Part shown: one piece after another, positions 56,995 to 64,000 of the stretch
Numbering within the stretch: position 1 is the stretch's first letter
Layout: each line of letters opens with the position of its first letter
Source: Haberlea rhodopensis
Lineage: Eukaryota > Streptophyta > Magnoliopsida > Lamiales > Gesneriaceae
Assembly: GCA_907163345.1 (NCBI GenBank)
Contig: CAJQUN010000398.1
Coordinates: forward strand, 62,001 to 126,000
Length of the DNA stretch: 64,000 nt
Reading direction: 5' to 3'
Program-made: the position numbers and the translations under genes
The notes under the pieces: generated by a model
The model's database searches: none
Told to the model about the DNA's origin: nothing
The model's input: the letters and a program-made list of their open reading frames with translations, nothing else

Positions 56995-59965
56995 GGCGTG
57001 GATATGGCAATAGAAAGAAGAGGCACTTCGGCACAGAGAAGGATAAGCTAATTAGAAAAGAGGTAGAAGAATTACTCCAAGCAGGACATATCCGTGAAGT
57101 ACAATTCCCAACTTGGTTATCAAATGTAGTCCTGGTGCCCAAGAGTTCAGGAAAATGGAGAATGTGTGTCGATTTTAGGGATCTTAACAAGGCATGCCCT
57201 AAGGATTGTTATCCTTTACCACGAATAGATCAATTGGTAGACTCTACGGCGGGACATCAATACTTATGCTTCATGGATGCCTACCAGGGATATCATCAGA
57301 TCCCATTGGCCCGAGAGGATCAAGATAAGTAAGTTTCATTACCTCAGATGGAACGTTTTGCTACGTAGTAATGCCTTTTGGATTGAAAAATGCGGGAGCT
57401 ACGTATCAAAGACTCATGGATAAGGTATTTACAGCACAAATAGGAAGAAACATAGAGGTCTATGTGGATGATATTTTAGTAAAATCAAAGTTGGGGGATG
57501 ACCTCATTCCAGATCTCACAGAGACATTCTCAACGTTACGATCGTTCAATTTGAAGCTAAATCCCCAAAAATGCCTCTTTGGGGTGAAAAGTGGGAAGTT
57601 TCTGGGTTATATCGTAACACAAAGGGGAATTGAAGCTAATCCAGAAAAAGTACAAGCTGTGCAATCCATGTTACCTCCTAAAAATCTACAAGAAGTACAA
57701 AGATTGACAGGTCGAATTGTGGCTCTTTCTCGTTTTATATCGAGATCAGCTCATCGGAGTTTGCCATTTTTTCAAGTCCTTCGGAGGGCCAAAAAGTTTG
57801 AATGAGATGAAAGATGCGGAGCTGCATTCGAAGACCTCAAGAAATATTTGGCCGAGCTCCCGATCTTAACCAAGCCGAAGATAGGAGAACGTTTATTTGT
57901 TTATTTGTCAGCAACAGAGGAAGCTGTAAGCTCGGTGCTTATCAGGCAAGAAGATACTATCCAACAACCCATATATTACACATCTCATGCATTGAAGGGA
58001 CCAGAGATACGATATATGGAGATTGAAAAGTTAGCTCTAATATTGGTAACGACAGCTCGACGATTAAGACCATATTTCCTTTCACATCCAATATCAGTAT
58101 TAACTAACAGCCCGTTGGGAAGAATATTAAATCGAGCTGAAGTATCAGGACGACTCGTGAAATGGACAACTGAGCTAGGAGAGTATGACATAAGTTATGA
58201 ACCTCGAGTAGCCATTAAAGCTCAAGCTTTGGCTGACTTTATTGTTGAAACCACAAGGCCCGAGCAGGGAGAGGTTTGGAAGATCTATGTGGATGGATCC
58301 TCCTCTAAGGAAGGCAGTGGGGTGGGAGTAATCTTAATATCTCCCCGAGGAGACGAGATCAAAATAGCAGTTAGGTTGGAATTCCGAGCTTCAAATAATG
58401 AAGCAGAATATGAAGCTGTTTTGGCAGGCATGCGAGCAGCTAGAAATGTGGGAGCTACTAGGATCCATATTTTCTCTGACTCCCAGTTGGTGGCTCAACA
58501 AATGAATGGTGTTTACGACATAAAAAATGAAAAACTTGTCGAATACGCTCGGACAATTGAGAAGGCTAAAGATTTCTTTGTAGAAACAATTTTTGAGCAA
58601 ATTCCTAGAGCAGAAAATGACAAGGCGGATAGCTTAGCTAAAATGGCAAGCTCATTATACCGATGGAAAGATCGGGAAATCATATCACAGGTCGAGTTAA
58701 GTCATTTCTCCATTTCTCAATCTCCTGAGTTAGAGGAAGAAGATTGGAGAGCTGATATTTTGAATTTCCTACAAAAGGGTACCATTCCAAATGATCCTAA
58801 AAAGGCGTACAGGTTAAAGCAAAGATGTTTACGTTTCTTGCTCCTAGAAGGAATCTTATATAAGAGGTCTTTCTCCCGACCTCTACTCAGATGCTTGGGT
58901 CCAAAGGACTCGGATTACGTACTTAAAGAAATTCATGAGGGTTGTTGTGGCAATCATCTCGGGTCATTATCGCTAGCCCGGAAGGTCGTCCTGGCTGGTT
59001 ATTTCTGGCCAACTATTCAAAAAGATGCTGCAACTCTTGTCAGAACATGTGATAGTTGTCAACGACATGCCCGGCTTCAACTCCAACCTGCTGCTCTGAT
59101 GAAAGCAATTGTAGCTGCATGTCCTTTCGATCAATGGGGCATTGACATCGTTGGTCCTTTCCCCTTAGCAATAGCCCAAAAGAAATTCCTAATTGTAGCT
59201 GTCGATTATTTCTCTAAGTGGGTAGAGGCGGAAGCTGTCGCTAAGATTACAGAGCAGAAAATATTAGATTTTCTATGGCAAAATATTGTTTGCAGGTTTG
59301 GGGTACCAAGAAAGTTAATCTCCGACAATGGGAGGCAATTTCAAGGCTCATTGGTGAAAGCATGGTGCGAGGAGATGAAAATACAACAAGCCTTCACTTC
59401 AGTGGCTTACCCTCAAAGTAATGGCCAAGTGGAAGTTACCAACAGATCTTTGGTGCAGTCTCTCAAAACAAGATTGGGAAGAGCTAGGGGAAATTGGGTG
59501 GAAGAACTCCCCAGTGTTTTATGGTCTTACAGAACCACTTCCAGGACAGGAACCGGCGAAACTCCTTTCAGCTTGGTATACGGAAACGAAGCGGTCCTTC
59601 CAGTAGAAATTGGAGCTCAGTCATGCAGAATAATCAATTATGATGACTCAAATACTGAAAAAAGGTCTATTGACCTTGATCTTATAGAAGAAGCAAGGGA
59701 AGCAGCTGCTCTCCGAATGGAAGCTTACAAGGGTCGGGTAACCAGGGCTTATAATCGACGGGTCGTCCAAAGGAGTTTTCAAGTGGGGGACTTGGTTTTA
59801 AAGAAAGTGCAGGATGTGGAAATCAGGAAATTAGATCCAAGATGGGAAGGTCCTTACAAGGTGATTGAGAAATTGAGTGCGGGTGCTTATTATCTGGAAG
59901 ACATGGAGGGAAGAGTGCTAAAGAGGCCATGGAATGCTTATCACCTTCGTAAATACTATGCTTAG
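56995..59965 (+). pseudogene. Tat pol: RT, RNase H, archaeal-like RNase H, integrase (one frameshift, one stop)
   Basis: RT begins at about 57020 (FGTEKDKLIRKEVEELL, KWRMCVDFRDLNKACPKDCY, FMDAYQGYHQ). A one-base loss near 57330 changes frame; MPFGLKNAGATYQRLMDKVF and VYVDDILVKS follow. A TGA at 57803-57805 replaces an expected Trp (KKFE-stop). The same frame then stays open from 57806 to TAG at 59965: RNase H, an archaeal-like RNase H (IYVDGSSSKEGSGVGVIL, ASNNEAEYEA, SDSQLV) typical of Tat, then integrase with HHCC (HEGCCGNHLG, CDSCQRH) and a D,D35E core at about Asp433, Asp493 and Glu529 counted from 57848 (WGIDIVGPF, SDNGRQFQG, NGQVEVTN). It ends with AYHLRKYYA. No gag or protease upstream. 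Close to intact, but broken in RT. Confidence 0.92.
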
Positions 59966-60049
59966 TGTTGTTTGTTCTTTTCTTTTTATGATGTAATAAA
60001 TTCCTGCTCTTATTTTGATAATACAAGAAAAATGAAGTATTTTCTTCAA

Positions 60050-61025
60050 AGTTACGAGTCTTAATATAGCTTTTTAAGCTATATCCTAGGTCCAAGCTTC
60101 ACGAGCTCATCTGACCTCAAAAAAGAAAGACTTTACGAGTCTTAATAAAGCTTTACAAGCTATATCCTAGGTCCGAGCTTCACGAGCTCATCCGACCTCC
60201 AAAGAGAAAAAGACTTTACGAGTCTCAATAAAGCTTTACAAGCTATGTCCCAGGTCCGAGCTTCACGAGCTCATCCGACCTCCAAAGAGAAAAAGACTTT
60301 ACGAGTCTCAATAAAGCTTTACAAGCTATATCCCAGGTCCGAGCTTCACGAGCTCATCCGACATCCAAAAAGAAAGACTTTACGAGTCTTAATAAAGCTT
60401 TACAAGCTATATCCTAGGTCCGAGCTTCACGAGTTCATCCGACCTCCAAAGAGAAAAAGACTTTACGAGTCTCAATAAAGCTTTACAAGCTATATCCCAG
60501 GTCCGAGCTTCACGAGCTCATCCGACATCCAAAAAGAAAGACTTTACGAGTCTTAATAAAGCTTTACAAGCTATATCCTAGGTCCGAGCTTCACGAGTTC
60601 ATCCGACCTCCAAAGAGAAAAAGACTACGAGTCTCAATAAAGCTTTACAAGTTATATCCTAGGTCCAAGCTTCACGAGCTCATCCGACCTCCAAAGTGAA
60701 AAAGACTTTACGAGTCTCAATAAAGCTTTACAAGCTATATTTTAGGTCCGAGCTTCACTAGCTCATCCGACCCCAAAGAGAAAAAGACTTTACGAGTCTC
60801 AGTGAAGCTTTACAAGCTATATTTTAGGGCCGAGCTTCACGAGCTTATCCGATCTCCAAAGAGAAAAAGACTTTACGAGTCTCGGTAAAGCTTAACAAGC
60901 TATACCCAAGGTCAGGGCTTTACGAGCTCATCCGACCTCCCAAGATAAAAGGACTACAAATAAAACTTTACAAAGCTATATTTGAGATCAGAACTTTCCG
61001 AGTTCGTCCGATCTCCAATGATAAA
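60050..61025. repeat. Tandem array of an 81-83 bp unit, about 12 copies
   Basis: The unit contains GACTTTACGAGTCT, AATAAAGCTTTACAAGCTAT, AGGTCCGAGCTTCACGAGCT and CATCCGACCTCC. The start GACTTTACGAG occurs at 60130, 60212, 60295, 60376, 60459 and 60540, and as GACTACGAG at 60623. Spacing alternates 83 and 81 bp in the middle, giving a 164-bp dimer. Copies near both ends are more diverged. It lies between pol and the antisense gene of the Tat element, a usual place for tandem arrays in this lineage. Confidence 0.93.
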
Positions 61026-61265
61026 AAGAATGAATATCATTAGCTGGATCGATCTCTTAAAATAAAAGGATTTAGCGGATCTTGATTAATGATCAGATAG
61101 TGTTTGTTGACCAATCATTTTTATAATTTGAACATTATAATTTGATACAAGCGGAAAACATGTTCATAATTCAACAGAAGTTACTTGTATCAAATAATTA
61201 CAATGAAAATATGAAAATCTAAACACTGTATATCCCCACAGTGAACATTACAAGATAATGACATT

Positions 61266-63293
61266 TCAAACATCAGGGGGAAGGTTCTGGAGAGCACGAT
61301 CAAAATCTAGGAAATCTGAAGAAGTTCCTTCGGGAGGATATCCCGCCTCTTTGAATTGAGAGATACACCCTTTGAATCCGATCTCCAGATATCCATAAGC
61401 TTTCTCACCACATAAATCTGTAAATTCAGAGGATTTGAGGAATTCTTCTTGAAAACTGGCTTTCGATTGGGAAGCTTTTGCCTCTGCTTCTTCCCATTTC
61501 TTCTTAAAAGCTTCCATCTCTTGAGTGGCAACTTCGGCGACCTCCCGAGATGCTTCCAAAGCCCGACGGGTTCCCTCCAACTCCTTGTTGTAAAGGTTGG
61601 CATTCTTTTGAGATTCTTCAAGGTGGGCCTTGAACATTTCTGATTGTTCTTTCAACCTAGTTACTTCTTGTTCATGAATAACTTTAAGGTCATTCAAGGT
61701 ACGTTGAAGATCAGCATTATTGGCTTCAAAAGTCTTAGAATCCTTCAAGGATTGCCTACGGAAGTTGTTGGCTCGGGAGGAGAATTCACCCAGTAGGAGG
61801 ATGGTCTAAATAAAAAATAAAAGACCCCAACTCAAAATGTAGCAAATATAAATAAGTAAATATACGGGTAGAGGGAGGAAGTATCATAAACCTCAGCAGC
61901 ACTGCTACAAGTCCTCTTGGCCAGGTCAGACCAAGACAGGTCTGCCATGAAATCAGCATCCGGTTGGGTGGCTAAGTCATGAAGTAAGGAAATAGCTACA
62001 CTACTGGGACCTTCACCGACCAAGCGCATCCCGTCATGGTAAGACTCAAAAGCCCTTTCCCTTGATCTCTCGACCGAAGTCCTTGGAACTTCAGTACGGG
62101 GTTTGACTTGCCTTAAAGGTTCCACTTCTGGAACAGAAGTCCCCTTTTCCACAGTTAAGTCAGTAACCACCTTTGGAAGGGCAGATTTTTTCTTACGCTT
62201 CAAGGAAGTCCCAGCAGTTTCAATTTCCCCTGACACAGCAATAGTGACAACAGGAACAGTAGGCTCGAGAACGGTAGTTGAACTGTTTTTCTCTTTTTTC
62301 TTAGCAGCCGCTTTCAAAATAGAAGCATTCATGACTCTGTCAACTGGAGAAGTATATACATTCGTGTTAGATGCCATAACAAGGGGGAGGGCAATATAAT
62401 AAGAAGAAATAAGTTTTATTTTATCTACCAAGGTTTCCTTTCAAGGGTATATCTGCCAAGCTCAGACCACAGTGACATAAGAGACCCTCAGATAAAAGGC
62501 GAGAGATATTGAAACACCTCGGCCCGATCACCGACCTCACCTCGGTAAATAAAGGGCTCCGTCGAAACCCATCAGGTGGAGAAGGTAAGTGGGGGAGATG
62601 ATCACGCCAACGGGAGAACATTGACAAGGGACGAGGAGGTTTAATAAAAAAGTAATAATTTTTCCAATATTTGTTGCTAGAGGGATACCCGTTCAGAAAT
62701 TTACACCCTGGGCGAGCAGAGAAGTAAATAGGTCCTTCCTTGGACCTTTTAGGAATCATAAAGTGACTGAGGGAGAAGCAGTCTAACCTTAGTCCTAAAG
62801 CTCGAAACAGAACTACGAAAGAACAGAGGAGGCGGAAGGCATTTGGGGCAAATTGACTAAGGTTCAGATGATAGTATCTACTAAGTTGTAAAAAAAAGTC
62901 AGGGATGGGAAATCGAAGCCCCCCTTCAATCTGATCAAGATAAAAAGTGTAGTAATCAGAGGGGGGCTCGTGAGGTCGATCCTCAGGAGAAGGAATGATG
63001 ATATCATAATCATCAGAAAGATGGCTTAAGGTACGGATTGTATTTTCAGCCGACTCGTTTAGACCAGAACGATAATGGACATACCAAGGAGAATCTTCTA
63101 TTTCAAGGGAATTTACTGTTTCCCCGACCTGAACTGTGGTTAAGGTCGGGTCCTCAGTAAGAGGGAGGTGTCCGACCTCACTTCGGGAAGAAGTACTTGG
63201 GAGGGAAAATGAATCTTCAGAAGATTCATAACGATCGATTTCCCTATATATAGCACCCGAAGTAGAAGAGGTGGAACCATTATCAGATGACAT
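61266..63293 (-). CDS. Antisense spliced gene in the Tat element: PF04195-like domain plus coiled coil
   Basis: Three minus-strand exons, 63293-62429, 62343-61892 and 61805-61266, join in frame with GT-AG borders to about 618 aa. The start is the ATG of MSSDNGSTSSTSGAIYREID; upstream codons in that frame lack an ATG. Residues about 110-260 carry a block I recognise as the 'putative gypsy type transposon' family, PF04195 (LRFPIPDFFLQLSRYYHLNL, FRLLCSFVVLFRALGLRLD, YFSARPGCKFLNG, KYWKNYYFFIKPP). The middle is Lys/Ser-rich (KAAAKKKEK, SLKRKKKSALPK). The C-terminal third is coiled coil (DLQRTLNDLKVIHEQEVTRL; GTRRALEASREVAEV) ending ALQNLPPDV. It lies opposite to pol, between the array and the 3' LTR. 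Function is unknown. Exon borders are inferred; each join keeps the frame. Confidence 0.8.
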
Positions 63294-63360
63294 AATGATT
63301 ATACAGAGATCTCTTAAATTTTTCGGAGTTAAAGATGAAAGTGAACAAGATAAATAATAG

Positions 63361-63405
63361 GTCTTACCGAACGAGCGAAAAGAAGAAAGAGGTCGGGTCC
63401 GAGCT
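63361..63405 (-). other. Probable 5'UTR donor region of the antisense gene
   Basis: On the minus strand, the sequence TTCG|GTAAGA near 63361-63372 resembles a strong splice donor between the TATA box and the start codon, suggesting a 5'UTR intron. The acceptor was not located. Confidence 0.4.
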
Positions 63406-63448
63406 TTCTGCAACTAAAACAAAGGATGAAATGAGTGAAAAAGACAGG

Positions 63449-63459
63449 GTATTTATAGC
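63449..63459 (-). promoter_or_regulatory. TATA box of the antisense gene
   Basis: Minus strand reads GCTATAAATACC, about 155 bp upstream of the antisense ATG, a good plant TATA box and outside the LTR. Confidence 0.55.
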
Positions 63460-63637
63460 AAAAGTATGCGCAAGAGAGACCGTTGGATGAAAACGTTATA
63501 GAGGGTCAGGATCAATCTCGGGAAATGGAATGTTACCGTTTACAATTTGAAATTCAAAATTTTTCTATTTCCCGCCCTTATAACTTCAATGCTCGGTCAA
63601 ATATACGAGTTTCTGACCTTTGGTGTCAACTCGACTT

Positions 63638-63651
63638 GGGAGGAGGGATTA
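63638..63651 (+). other. Polypurine tract of the Tat-lineage element
   Basis: GGGAGGAGGGATTA ends directly at the 3' LTR start. Confidence 0.8.
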
Positions 63652-64000
63652 TGATACTCAGCAATAGGATGATGCTACCTCATCTTATTTACGTGACCGA
63701 CCTCCCGAGCTACTTGGGTTAAAATATAGATCATCCAACGCTGGTTCTAACCTCCCGACCTCCCGACCTACTTGGTTCAAGATACATATTATTCAACATT
63801 AATTCGGAAACACTATTGTGCCGACCTCCCGACCTGATCACCATTTTATCTTCGGGAGTGTTATAACTTCAAGACCAGAAGACCCCATTCTCAAAGCTTC
63901 CATCTGAGTTTCAGGCATCTTATCTCTGAGAATATGTTGACCAAGTCCACATTAATCGAGCACGTCCCGAGATTTCAGGGAGTGGAAATAAGTAGTGACC
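63652..64000 (+). repeat. 3' LTR of the Tat-lineage element (truncated by the window)
   Basis: The first 349 bp of the LTR, with no difference seen from 56240-56588. Confidence 0.92.

Larger units (their letters stand above)
56240..64000 (+). mobile_element. Ty3/gypsy LTR retrotransposon, Tat lineage, gag/protease-deleted; runs off the window
   Basis: The 5' LTR (56240-56961) and the first 349 bp of the 3' LTR (63652-64000) begin TGATACTCAG and appear identical by eye. The PBS zone TTGGCGCCGTCTGTGGGAA follows the 5' LTR, and a polypurine tract precedes the 3' LTR. The pol order RT, RNase H, archaeal-like RNase H, integrase, together with this PBS, indicates the Tat lineage. Gag and protease are absent: the RT starts within about 40 bp of the PBS. 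A tandem array and an antisense spliced gene lie between pol and the 3' LTR. The 3' end and second target copy are outside the window. Confidence 0.92.

Noticed and set aside
60050..61025. Regular repeats resembling a CRISPR array
   Set aside because: The units are contiguous 81-83 bp tandem copies without unique spacers, in a plant retrotransposon.
62103..62399. 98-codon plus-strand frame
   Set aside because: It is the shadow of the antisense gene's second exon, which has better coding evidence.

Overview
This is nuclear DNA from a flowering plant, most likely a eudicot. It is AT-rich, with intron-containing genes of plant-specific families, microsatellites, and about half its length in plant transposable elements. 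The host genes would fit an asterid, but I cannot name a species from the sequence.

Layout. 1-2.67 kb is AT-rich non-genic DNA with old direct repeats. 2.67-12.59 kb is a Ty3/gypsy chromovirus (Tekay/Del type) with two 2.0-kb LTRs; its gag-pol is frameshifted and an extra coiled-coil ORF precedes gag. 12.6-17.7 kb is non-genic, with a low-complexity Gly/Pro-rich stretch and a decayed hAT-like element (16001-17345). 17.83-20.09 kb is an intact seven-exon FAHD1-type acylpyruvase gene. 20.36 kb has a small foldback MITE, and 21.81-23.19 kb a near-perfect 1.38-kb hairpin with 10-bp target duplications (Mutator-like foldback). 23.96-25.99 kb is an intact intronless L-type lectin receptor kinase (LecRK-VIII type). 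27.7-32.5 kb (minus strand) is a PARN-like ribonuclease gene that keeps its introns but has several frameshifts and stops. 32.95-36.14 kb is a complete hAT transposon with an intact 744-aa transposase and a perfect 8-bp target duplication. 37.56-42.54 kb is an intact nine-exon bromodomain/AT-hook gene. 44.1-47.4 kb (minus) is an intact three-exon USO1-like coiled-coil gene. 47.95 kb has an orphan hAT end. 49.5-54.0 kb is a decayed Ty1/copia element. 56.24 kb to the window end is a very young Tat-lineage Ty3/gypsy element.

The Tat element is the most interesting part. Its LTRs look identical over the 349 bp that can be compared, yet gag and protease are gone. It carries a roughly 82-bp tandem array. 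Between that array and the 3' LTR lies an antisense gene with its own TATA box, a possible 5'UTR intron and three coding exons that join in frame into about 618 aa, resembling the 'putative gypsy type transposon' family (PF04195) followed by a coiled coil.

The four intact host genes (FAHD, LecRK, bromodomain, USO1-like) have unrelated roles and are simply neighbours: LecRK and the PARN-like pseudogene converge, the pseudogene and the bromodomain gene diverge around the hAT element, and the bromodomain and USO1-like genes converge. Element calls rest on termini, target duplications and protein motifs read by eye; no database search was possible.
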